Shown in pieces: positions 10,321-20,609 of a stretch of DNA of 64,000 bases. The translations under genes and the position numbers were made by a program. The notes under the pieces were generated by a model. That model had not been told where the DNA came from, ran no database searches, and worked only from the letters and a program-made list of their open reading frames with translations. The stretch lies in contig CM060918.1 of the NCBI GenBank assembly GCA_030737875.1, positions 768,050,552 through 768,114,551 on the forward strand, given 5' to 3'. The stretch's first letter is position 1; every line of letters starts with the position of its first letter. Source of the DNA: Allium sativum. Taxonomy: Eukaryota; Streptophyta; Magnoliopsida; Asparagales; Amaryllidaceae.

Positions 10321-11599
10321 TGTTGAGAATGTTGATACACAAGATTTTGATTAATGACAACATAGAAATAGAGATCATTGACGAGCTGAATTCACATTTA
10401 TCAAAGTGGAAATCAATAAAGATCATAGTGAAGATCAATGGAAATCATGACATGGAGCTAAGATTATATATATGTAGGTATGGAGTCGTGTTAGATTTAT
10501 GTTAAAATCTATCCTCAAAGTATAACACGAATGCACAAAACAATTTAGAAACTGAAATTAGCTGGGGCTGAAATCTGTATATTTGAGGAATTGAAAAGTC
10601 ATAGAAAAGCCCAAACGGTCCAGGCTTCGACCGGGAAAGAGTGCAGAGTGATATAGACTGTGGACCGAGGTTCTCCGGTCCACAGCAAGAAAACGGTCGA
10701 CCGCCCAAAAAGGACCTGTCGACCGGTCCTATTGTCTTTTGTGCGTAACGGCTATTTTTTCAAATTCCTGTCGACCTGTTAATTTCGATCTGTCGACCTT
10801 TTTTCTTGCTGTAATTTTTCTGAAAGGATGCTTCTTTTTGTGAAGAGATTTCTATTCAATTTCAAGAGAAATGGACACAACTCTTTATAGAAACTCTTCA
10901 TGAAGGAATGCAACTATTCTACACTATAAATAGACTTGAAATCATACTTTCAAATCACCGAATCTTCTTCTATTTTCTGATCTTAACTCTATACTCTCTT
11001 GCATTCTAAAAGCTCTCTCAAATATTCAATACTTGTTGAATCCTTGAATCAGTTTTATATCATTTGATTCAACAAGCAATCTTTCTTCCTTAAATCTTTG
11101 CATTCAAATCATATACTTGAGGATAAGATTATAGGAAGGGTGTACTCAATCGTTGGCAAATCAGTGTTGAAAGAAGAACACAATCAGAAGTCAAACTCTT
11201 GTAATTGTCCTGTGTGGGTAAGCTTGTAGCCCGTGAAATCAAGTGGGTAAGCTTGTGGCCCGTGAAATCAAGTGGGTAAGCTTGTAGCCCGTGAAATCAA
11301 GTGGGTAAACTTGTAGCCCGTAAATCAAGTAGTTGTGAACCTGTTCCTCCGGGTGAAGCGAGGGTGTTGTTTAGTGAAAAGCCGAAGAGAAGCTTCGGGA
11401 CTGGACGTAGGACTGGAGGTCCGAACCAGTATAAAAATCCTGGTGTCGTTACTCTACTCTACTTTACTTTACTGCACTTATAATTATTTGTGATATATAT
11501 ATTGTTTGCGAATATTTATTCGCATAACTATTGAATAGCTTAAATTATCACATACATTCCGCATAGCCATATTATAGATCGTGCACACTCGACTTTTCA
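10321..11599 (+). repeat. 3' LTR of the Gag-only Sirevirus-type element
   Basis: Same length as the 5' LTR (1,279 bp) and nearly identical. Differences seen by eye include those near 10,597-10,606, 10,672-10,676, 10,719, 10,770, 10,788 and 11,143. TATA box at 10,925-10,932. Confidence 0.9.
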
Positions 11600-11693
11600 T
11601 ATAGGTGTAAAATGTTTTCGTTGTTAGCAGGTTATTATTAGGCAGTGCTATTAAATTATAAGAATGCAAATCGAATCGAATGGTAAAAAATAT

Positions 11694-11765
11694 TATCATA
11701 GCCAGGTTTCGATCCTGGAACCTGCAGGTTACGGGCCCATCACGATTCCGCTGCACCACTCTGAT
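11694..11765 (-). tRNA. Initiator tRNA-Met-like copy, probably a pseudogene (anticodon position CGT)
   Basis: Read on the minus strand, this 72-nt stretch follows plant initiator tRNA-Met almost throughout: ATCAGAGTGG at the 5' end, a GCAGCGGAA D-loop, GGGCCC-TAA around the anticodon, and CCAGGATCGAAACCTGG in the T arm. The anticodon position reads CGT where the initiator has CAT. The anticodon stem (ATGGG against CCTGC) has lost a pair and weakened others, and the acceptor stem has a mismatch (GAG against CTA). It is therefore a decayed copy and unlikely to work as an initiator. It could also be the head of a tRNA-derived retroelement, but I see no SINE tail. The flanks 11,605-11,693 and 11,766-12,019 show nothing else. 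Confidence 0.7.
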
Positions 11766-12587
11766 TCCTATATAATAAAGGGACGGTTTGACAGAGATTC
11801 TTATTAAGTTTCAAAATACACAAAACATCATTGTCAAAAAACATATGCAAATTAAGTTCCTTTTTTCGTAAATCATAAAAAACAACATAAAACTCTTCAA
11901 AACTTATTTCAGTTTATAATTATTTTCGTATTTATAGAAGAAAAATAAAAAAAGGAAAATAGAATTCTTCAGCAAAACTTGCAAGGATAAATGCAGTTAT
12001 TCAAAAAATTGCTGACATATCTATTATACTAGATGAAAGCACAATCTTTCTTCAGAGTCCTTTCAGGTCCATTTTTAGTTAAAAAAACATGATTCTGCCA
12101 TCTGGCAATTGCAAAAATCGTGCGGTCCCGTAGGCTCCTAGACTGTTTCGATTTGTATCCTCCGCTTCATTTCTTCCGTTTTCAGTCTCTCTTCCTCTTC
12201 CCCTTCATTTCGATTTGTATCCTTTTCCCCTGAACGTCTGCTTCCTTCACGATGTTTTCTCTCATTTGATTCAAAAATGGTCATACCAAAATGAAGGGCA
12301 CTTAAAAAAAAATCAATCCCTCAATTTCCCCCTGATTTAATTGAAAATCTTCAATTTCCCCCCCATAAAAAACCATGATTCCTTCAAGGTGTCTCCTTCA
12401 GTCTCACCAATCACCGGTGTATAAAGCAAGCAGCGTCTGACAATCAAACAACAAAAGCCGACATTAAACGTTCGTGAATAGGTAGTTTTACGAATTCAAT
12501 TTGTTACCTGTAACTTGAGTAAGGGATATAATTGATTTGTATATCATCCAGTACCTTCTTTAAGATTCATTACAGCGTCCCTCCATC

Positions 12588-12589
<2 letters not shown>

Positions 12590-12620
<31 letters not shown>
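12590..12620. repeat. Poly(T) tract
   Basis: 31 consecutive T residues inside the proposed Helitron. It could be the reverse of a retroposed poly(A) tail, but no retroposed gene is seen beside it. Confidence 0.9.
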
Positions 12621-12621
<1 letters not shown>

Positions 12622-13404
12622 TATTCAACTAAATGGATCGCCAATTTCTCATTTGCCGACCGTTATTTTTCTCCGTGCTGCCGGAGTTCTGTTTGGATGT
12701 TTAATTTAGATGTTCCTTTTAGGTTCTATCCTTGGTAGTTGCCGTTTAGGTATGCGTTCTCTACAAAGTTAAAAAACTTGTATTCTATAATTTTCTCTAT
12801 GTTGTCTTTTCTTCTGAAGTAAAAATGCTAATTTGAGGCATCTTATTATTTTGTTCCCTCGATATCTATTTGCACTCCATGCTTGGTTTAATGGCTAACT
12901 AAATTGATAGATTTATGCATTTGTCTTCAATAATAAATTTTCTTTTCATATTAACGCTTTCCTACTGCCTCGCTGCTTGGTTTTTTTCTGTGTTAGGCTG
13001 GATGAAGAGAAAATGTTTGTATTCTTCTTACTATACCCTTGGCATCTTCCACTCAATCAGAGTTATGTTTCTATAGGTGTTAAAATCCTCACAAGAAACT
13101 TTTTTTTATTGTTTACAGAATCTGTGTACTGTCCGATTGTATTTCTTTAGGTTTTTGTAATTTGCAAAATGTAACGAGAATGGTTGTGTATTAAAAACTT
13201 GAATAAGCACTTATTTTGAGAAAACTCATCATCATCCATGGTATGTTTTCCAAAATTCTTAATTTTGGTTTCCATGCATTTGGTGAAAATGCAACCTTAC
13301 AGGAGTTTTTTAGTACAACCTTCAAGCTTGCATTTACTTGATTTTTCATCTTTTGCATTACTTCACCTTTTGCTTTTACAATTTGTAGTATAATTTTACT
13401 CCTC

Positions 13405-15340
13405 TATACCTTGCTTCACCTTTTGCTATTACAATTACTTTTTGGACCATCTTTTGCGCGTACGGTCCATAGGAAGTAGACTTCTCACACGTCGACGTAC
13501 ATTAGTAAAGTAAAAACAACAAGTTGTAAATTACAGCTTGGCTTCATGCAAACAATACTCACATTGCTCTTATAACTATGTGGCTGGTCGGTTACAATTT
13601 ACCGTCTTGCATGGTTTCTTTTCCCCAGTCCTCGGTTTTCATCATCGATTCATATGAAAGCATGACCTTCCCGCAGAGTCCATTCAGCTCCACTTTCACC
13701 TTAAAAAACAAGGCTACACCACCTGTCCACCCCTAAAACGAATGGCTTTGGTCTTCCCATTGATGCCCTTCTCTTTCTACTTACATTTTTGCCTAAAATT
13801 GAACCCGTCTCCTTCCTACCATTGCGAAAAAATTGCCCTTCCTTCCACCTTCGGGTTATGTTCATCTCTTTTCCCCTCTGAATCCGCTACACCAATGTTG
13901 GTGGTTCACAGTCTGCCACATCTGCTCTTTTCTTTCAACTACCGTGCTTTTGCTCAGATTGATTCCTTCTACATAGACTAGGCCATTGGTTCGACGCCAC
14001 TCGACCTTCATTAACCTACTTATCTATCCTGTTAGAGGTAAATAATCTTATTTTTTTCGGTTTACATGATCTTATTTGTGTTGGATCACCGAACTTGGTA
14101 CTTGCAATGTTTTCTGCATTGGTTTCATATGTACATAGTTGTTCATCCACGTCAGTTATGCAATTGGGTTAATTTCCACCCAATACTCTATTACTGTGCT
14201 TTACAATAGATCAGAAAACTTTTTGTGAAATAAATATACTTGATGTGTCATCCTAAAATAGATGTACTTGATTTTTTTTCTTCCACTATTCTCCTGCACT
14301 GTGTGCTTATAAACATACCGCTGAAATATAATACTTATTTAGGAATTAGGATTCCTGATTTTTGATGATTGACTTCTGTTGTTAATTTATTTTTTTGCGT
14401 AACCTTTGATGTATGTGTACTCTGTTGAAATCTTATCACCTAACTACTTTTATCTTACATAATGATTTGAGTATATATTTTTTTTTAAAAAAATTAGTCT
14501 ACCAACTTTTATTTCATGTCTAACAGTATTCTCCATAAATTTTTAAAATTTAAATTCCACTGTGTCGAATATGTTATTTTGAGCCTCCTATGCATTGCTT
14601 CACCTTCTGCTATTACAATTGTTTTAAGACCAAATTTCGTGCTTAAGTTTTCAAGAAATAGACTAATCATTCCTCAGAGTATATTAGTAAAATATAAAGT
14701 TTTAAAGTTAATTTTGGCTTCATGAAAATTATGGATGTTATACTTTGGAATTTCGACATTCAAAAAACCCATGTACATTTTTCCACTGTGTTGAACATGT
14801 AAATTTGTGTGTCTTATGCGTTGCTTTACCTTCTGCTACTGCAGTTGTTTTTGGACCAACCTTGGCGCTTAAGTTTTAACGGAAATAGACTAACTATACA
14901 TCGGAGTATATTAGTAAAGTAAATATCAAGTTTTAAAGTAAATTTTGGCTTTCTCAAAATCGTGGATGTCGAACTTTGGAATTTTGACTTCGGAACTATT
15001 CACGTACATTTTTACCATATAGTTCACAAGATCGATATAATTTTCACTTTTGCCCTCAATTAATGGAGCAGTATAGATATTTGGTTACTTCAAATTTAGA
15101 CAGTTCATCCTTCGCTTTCAAATAATTGAATTTGACCATTTTCCTTTTACTTTTAAACAATACAGCTTGGGTAACGCTTACTATCAGATACATAGGTCAC
15201 TCTAATGGTTAGTTGAAGGATTCTATTTGAAAATAGCTTAACTCACATTACTCTTAGAATCGTGGAGCTGACTGGTTGCAATTTACCACCTTCCACAGTT
15301 TCTTCTCCCTAGTCCTCGATTTTCATTATCGATTGCATGC
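13405..15340 (+). repeat. Diverged direct repeats inside the Helitron
   Basis: Three related blocks, about 13,405-13,550, 14,575-14,725 and 14,805-14,965, share cttcacctt or ctttacctt, tgctattac, tattagtaaa and ttttggcttcatg-like text in order. A further pair, about 13,555-13,650 and 15,235-15,335, shares ctcacatt, ggttacaatttacc-like text and cctcg-ttttcat-atcgatt. In addition the sequence near 13,651-13,730 (gaaagca, gcagagtcc, ttcag-tccac, ttaaaaaacaa) resembles the 5' subterminal region at 12,034-12,100. The Helitron body appears to have grown by internal duplication. No protein is conserved across the copies. Confidence 0.5.
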
Positions 15341-16422
15341 CTCGATCAAAGAATCAAACAAGTTTCATGGTCAACGAATCCTTATTTTGGAAGTTAGGTA
15401 ATATGTTCTTCGATTTGATGTTTTCTTCCCTTAACCACCATTTTTTTGTTGCTGATTTTAACTGATTTATTCGGCTGTGCTCATTATAAATATATTCAAT
15501 TTTCCTTTTGCTCTATTTATTTTATACCATTTCTACCTTTTATGCTGATTACATAGTTGTTTCTCCCTGATTTTAATTGCTTAAGAATATTTCCACTTTT
15601 TTTCCCGGTTTCTTAATTTTAAGCGATTTATTTTAATGTGCTTACTATAAATAAAATTTGTTGTCCCTTTGCTTTCTTTGTTTTATACCATTTCCATGTT
15701 CTATGCTGATTAAATATTTGTATTTTTAGTCAAAAAGATAGTGTCGAAATTTACAAGGATGTCCAAAGCAGGAAGAAATTATACGTTTTGGATCAATGTC
15801 AAATATACATGATTTGATAGAACCTTTGTCCTAAATTTTAATTTACGACGGTGCTCTCAACCATGCTTTCTATAGGTAAGAAGGTAAAAAATACTGCAGC
15901 CAAGTCAAAAATTAGCCCTTTTAACCACGTCGATGACAAGTCATTATTTTAAACAGAACTTTTTATTAGATGATTTTTCATTATAACATTATCGAACCTT
16001 TCTGTTTGATGTTTACGTCATGCTGTTTGAGAAATAAAACTTCACCGTTATTAAACTGAAGTGATTGATATCAAAGAGAGTCACTTCTTCTGCTACTAAC
16101 ATAAACAATGTTTGTTCGAATCATTACACCTATATCGATGAAGATCACTTTTCTCTAAGACATTATTGATATTTAGAGGCCACTGCGAATCAAACTTTGT
16201 TCCAACACACCTACAACTAAACTTCATAGCAAGGAGATTAATTGTAGAATGATAAGTAATTTTTTTTAACTGCTTATTTGTGTTATTAAAGAAGGAAAAC
16301 TTCATAGTCAATCTTTAATTACTGTATAATTATTTTTCAAACACAAACATTTGAAACTAAAAAATCTTTTACTTAATTAAAAGAAATCTATTTTATCCCT
16401 ATGAACTAATGGTACTCCTAAT

Positions 16423-17152
16423 TAGGGCTGCACAAAGTATGAGTTGGGTCGGGTTAGACCAAATACTTCATCCGACCCGCATAGGTATGGGTTTAAGGTA
16501 GCTCAACCCGTACCCGACCCTATATGAGGTTGGATATGGGTTGGGTTGAAGTATGGGTTGGGTCGGGTTAAGTAAGGTTGGGTTGGGTCACTTGAATACA
16601 ATAAAAAATGAGAATATGAGGGATTTTTTCTAAAAGTAATATCAAAATATTCAGCATAGTATATCATATTTTAGCTAGCATAATGCATTTAAAATAACTG
16701 ATTCATTATAAGACATATAATTAAAATTTCATTGTAAAGCACATCATATGAAATTAATTTACTACATTGTTGAGCAAGTGTTTCATTTTAAAATACATTA
16801 AAATGTTTTTTAAAATATATTTATCAAATTCTATCTAGTTTGAATTGACATGAAATAATTTTTTGTACATTTATTATAGAATACATAAACATTATTCTAG
16901 GATTATACTATTCTAATTTTAATTGGAAGGATATTAAATTAGTTTTTTTAAAATAGGTTTGGTTTGGTTTAAAATGAGGTTGGGTTGAACTAAATGTCAA
17001 ACCCGACCCGCATATAGTATGGGTTACAAATTGTAACTCATATCCGATCCGAACTAGGATGGGTTGGGTTGGGTTTATGTGGGTTGGGTTTATGTGGGTT
17101 GGGTCGGGTTGGTGGGTTGGGTCGGGTTGGATATGGGTTGTGTTCAGCCCTA
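16423..17152. mobile_element. Non-autonomous hAT-type element, 730 bp
   Basis: Terminal inverted repeats TAGGGCTG...CAGCCCTA are flanked by an exact 8-bp target duplication, ctcctaat (16,415-16,422 and 17,153-17,160). An 8-bp duplication and this end sequence are typical of hAT elements. The two arms are rich in GGGTTGGGTCGGGTT-like repeats (left arm about 16,440-16,590, right arm about 16,950-17,150) around an AT-rich core. There is no transposase, so it depends on a source elsewhere. Strand is not assignable. Confidence 0.85.
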
Positions 17153-17890
17153 CTCCTAATGAACAGTGAAGTTTAAAGTATCACTTTTATGGATGCACAA
17201 TTTAGTCCTCTTCGCAAGTTGTTTTCCTCAGGTGATTCATCTGAAATTAGAATCCTCTACGAAATTATCAGAAGAAAAAAGAAAAATTATTTGAATTTAG
17301 CACCTTTGAAATAACAGGATTTTGTTGCTTGTTTGTTTCCCTTCTCTTAGGCGCACTTTCTCTCTTAAAATTATGAAATTCATGGAAGTTCATATTGTGT
17401 TAATTTTATATATTGAAATTGTTGATTATACTAAACAAACTAAAATTAAGAAATTATAGATGATATAACATGTGAGATAAGATGTACGTAGAATAATAAG
17501 AACTTAGTCATAAACTGTTGGAACTCTCAAGTCTCAACTAGACATTATATGTCCCAAATTTCGTATTTTTTAAGGACTAGCTAAGTTAGATGAAGCATTA
17601 GATAGTTGTATTCAAAATAAATTTTTATAATTTTTATAATATATGGATTGCAAATTACCTACCTCAAACATTCGTTCTGCACCATTGTCCCTATTCTGTC
17701 CTGTGCTAGGAATTTAAAATTCTTTGTACCAAAAAGTTTGCATTTTGATACTCTTGGTTGTTTTGCTGGTTGTTTTCGAACATGTTCCACTAATTGGACA
17801 TAAAGAACTTTGACATCATTCACTTACATTCGTGCTTACTATCATGCGAGGTGTATTGGGCCTATCTGTTATATGTACCTATTTTAAAAA

Positions 17891-18469
17891 GGGGATTGTT
17901 AAAAGGACTCCACTTTTGGTTAAGAGGAGGACAAAATTTAAATTATTGTTCAATTGTTAAGGGGAGGATCAAAAAAATTAGCCCTTCCTTAAACATTTAA
18001 TTAAAAATTCCAATTTTAACCCCATAATCTTATTTAATGTAAATTTTAAAAGCTAAACCCTAAATAATGAGCAAATTTAATGAAATAAAAAATTGGATAT
18101 AGTTAACATAATGGAGACATAAGAAAGTTGTGTGGGTGATCAAAAGATATCAGATCAAGTAAGTTAATGAATATCATTTTGAAATTTGATGGTTCAATTT
18201 AAAATACTTAAATATTCATGAACAAATGTGATCGAATATGTATGTTTTTGTGCCTTGGAAATGATAAGAAATTGTATTCGTGCGTATGGAAATCAGCGTG
18301 AAATATAAAAAGAACTATAATGAATTGTATGTTGTGACAAGGGGTAGTTTAGTCCATGTTTTTTCTAAAATAAAAAAACCAAACCCTCCCTTAACAATTT
18401 TTTTTAAAGTGGAGTCACCTTAAAATTGTTCTCCTCTTAATCAAAAGTGGAGTCCCTTCAACAGTCCCC
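17891..18469. mobile_element. MITE with about 40-bp terminal inverted repeats, 579 bp
   Basis: The left end reads ggggattgttaaaaggactc followed by cacttttggttaagaggag. The reverse complement of the right end reads ggggactgttgaagggactc followed by cacttttgattaagaggag. The flanks tttaaaaa at 17,883-17,890 and 18,470-18,477 form an exact 8-bp duplication. The interior has no transposase. The 8-bp duplication points to a hAT-like mover, though the AT-rich target leaves some doubt about its exact length. Confidence 0.75.
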
Positions 18470-19704
18470 TTTAAAAAAGACTCGCATCATCCTTGGTTGT
18501 AGTCAAAGATTTATGAGTTTTAAAATTTGTTCCTTATAACCCAAAAATTATTTTGCTGTCCTATAACACATGAGACTCTTTTGGTTATCGTCCATCCCTT
18601 TTTAACTAATTTCACTGCTCTTGCAAAGCTACCATGCTTGCCTCTTTCATGGAATATGGCAGATGATTTTTTCTGCTATAAGCAATTAAATTGATTACTA
18701 TGCTTACATGCTCTTTCACAATTGTCGTACTAATTTTGCAGAATTAAAACAGCTGTGTATGATGATTATAAAAATAAGATGTTAAAATATGTGCATATCT
18801 GTCCTAAATTTTTATGGACTTTATAGCCAGAACTAGCTCAATTACAAAAATGTAATGCTTCTCTTATTTTTAGACATCATTAGGAGCATCAAAGTACATA
18901 TTATTCAGTCTTGTCCTAACGTATGCTCTTTACTTTTCCAATACGGACAACATGTACTGGCAAAGTTGTGCGAATAAGGCAAAAGTAAAGCCTTCTTCTA
19001 AGCTCATCATTTAACTAACATTGAGCAACCAGTAGCCACAGATAAATTTAGTATTTACATGTTCTTAACCATCTTTCATCTATCTGAATAATCTTTAATA
19101 AATTACTTTCTATACTGTCATTCCCTATGATGTCTATGTATCATGACCTTCGAGTTTGCATATTATTCTTAGTGAAGCCCAACTCACTTTTTTGGTCCTT
19201 TCTTCTAAATTATATCAGTGGTATACATGTATACTAGCCACAGGTTTAATATTCTATCATTTTCTTGAAAATGTCTGCAGCTTCAAATTTATTTTTGCTT
19301 GATTTCTACAGGCTTAGAAGTAAAATAGTGATTTCATTGCGCTGTTTGCTTCCAGCGTTTTCCCTGATGGCTCTAAAACTACTCCTGAAATTTAAAAGTA
19401 TACTACTTTAGCTTCAACATTCCTGCGTAGTACAAGATCTATGTTCATAATTTTGCAACTTAACCATATTTGTTTAATTAGCACAGTATCTATAATTAGA
19501 ATTGAAAGTTGCATGCATTATATGCCTACTGTCACTTATTCTACATAAATTTTACTATGTTTCTTTCCGTTAAGGTCCAATTGTAATTTACTATGATTAT
19601 CATGTCCAGCTTACTGGTGGTTTAACCAAAATTCTTTTATTCCCCTTTAAATACTGATTTACCTTTTCTACAATTCATTATATACACAAAATATTTTTGT
19701 CAAT

Positions 19705-19733
19705 CCCGTGTGCGAAGCACGGGTTCGCACTAG
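19705..19733 (+). other. Helitron 3' hairpin and CTAG terminus
   Basis: A 6-bp stem (CCCGTG/CACGGG) with a 7-nt loop ends 7 bases before CTAG, and T follows. This is the structure thought to stop Helitron rolling-circle transfer. Confidence 0.8.
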
Positions 19734-20172
19734 TATGTAATAATAGCAAATAAATTACATTCTTTTATGCATTTTTTCATGAGAGTTTCAGAATGTCAAA
19801 TTTTATTTCAAATTTTATTCAACTTCCCATTTATTCCAAAAAAAAATCATGAAACAGTTAATGTAAAACAACTTTAAAACAAAAGCATATAACTTATAGG
19901 AAAACTGTGGAAAAATTTGCAATTTTATGGAATAACTACAGACACGTCTACTATTTTTGAACTTTTGCAAAAATTGGCCTTTCAGGAAAGTTGCAGATAT
20001 GCCTACAAATATTAAGTAAATTTTTACAGGTTTGTTGCGTTATTTTTCAACAAGTGTGAATATTCTTGCGTTTGTTTTTTCCAGTTAGATCGGTTTAATA
20101 TCTACAATTTTATAGTTTAGCACTGAAACTAAAAAGGACGAAAACATGGTTTCTATAGTAATCAAATTAGAG

Positions 20173-20259
20173 AGACCCGCTTTATAATGTATTTCAAACA
20201 GGAACCCTCTTTATAATGTATTTCAAACAGGAACCCGTTTTATATTGTATTTCAAATAG
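20173..20259. repeat. 29-bp tandem repeat, three units
   Basis: Three consecutive units of ga-accc-ttttataatgtatttcaaacag form, at 20,173, 20,202 and 20,231, with a few substitutions. The rest of the spacer between the two Helitrons (19,734-20,609) shows no gene. Confidence 0.85.
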
Positions 20260-20609
20260 GAACCACCTTATGCTTTTTCTCATTTTACGGATGTCGCACT
20301 AATATTCACTTAGGATAATGCCCTTTTTGAAATAATTTATAAGTTCTTAATTTTTTACCTAAAGCACGCATTTTATAATATAGACGGTGTTTGTTCCTCA
20401 AATTAACTAAATTGCATTCTTTCATTATTTGTAGCCATATCGGCCTGAGTTTGGTATATCAACATATCACCTACCTTATGCTAATATATGGCTATCTGAA
20501 GGCTTAAATGAACTCGGGCTTGTAAAGTAAAGTTGTTTTAAAATTGTTTAGAATATACTTTTGAATACCTTAAGTTCTGAAAATCTTGTGTTCCATACAA
20601 AAGTTATTA

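Larger units (their letters stand above)
7399..11599 (+). mobile_element. Gag-only Sirevirus-type Ty1/copia derivative, complete with LTRs and TSD
   Basis: A 4,201-bp insertion with two LTRs of identical length (1,279 bp; 7,399-8,677 and 10,321-11,599), TG...CA ends and an exact 5-bp target duplication, tatag (7,394-7,398 and 11,600-11,604). The primer site TGGTATCAGAGC is at 8,680. The interior encodes only the C-terminal, coiled-coil part of a Sirevirus-like Gag and then several GGGGGAG/GGGGAG tracts. Protease, integrase, RT and RNase H are absent. By eye the LTRs differ at roughly ten positions, so the insertion is recent and was presumably mobilised in trans. The lineage call is an inference from the Gag tail motifs and the repeated polypurine tracts. 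Confidence 0.85.
12020..19733 (+). mobile_element. Probable non-autonomous Helitron, about 7.7 kb
   Basis: The 3' end has the hallmarks of a Helitron: a GC-rich hairpin (CCCGTG/CACGGG, 19,705-19,723), then CTAG at 19,730-19,733 followed by T. The proposed 5' end is TCTATTATACTAG at 12,020, preceded by A, so the insertion would lie between A and T as the family requires. No Rep/helicase frame is visible. The body is AT-rich and intron-like, with internal repeats and smaller elements (separate entries). The 3' end is well supported; the 5' end is a best guess from its TCTATTA form, which resembles the start of the smaller Helitron at 20,610. Confidence 0.6.

Noticed and set aside
11694..11765. 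Functional tRNA-Thr(CGT)
   Set aside because: The body is initiator tRNA-Met with weakened anticodon and acceptor stems; only the anticodon position reads CGT.
16440..17150. GGGTT/GGGTC runs as interstitial telomere repeats
   Set aside because: The plant telomere unit is TTTAGGG. These runs are irregular GGGTTGGGTC text, lie inside an element with an exact TSD, and do not hold a 7-bp period.
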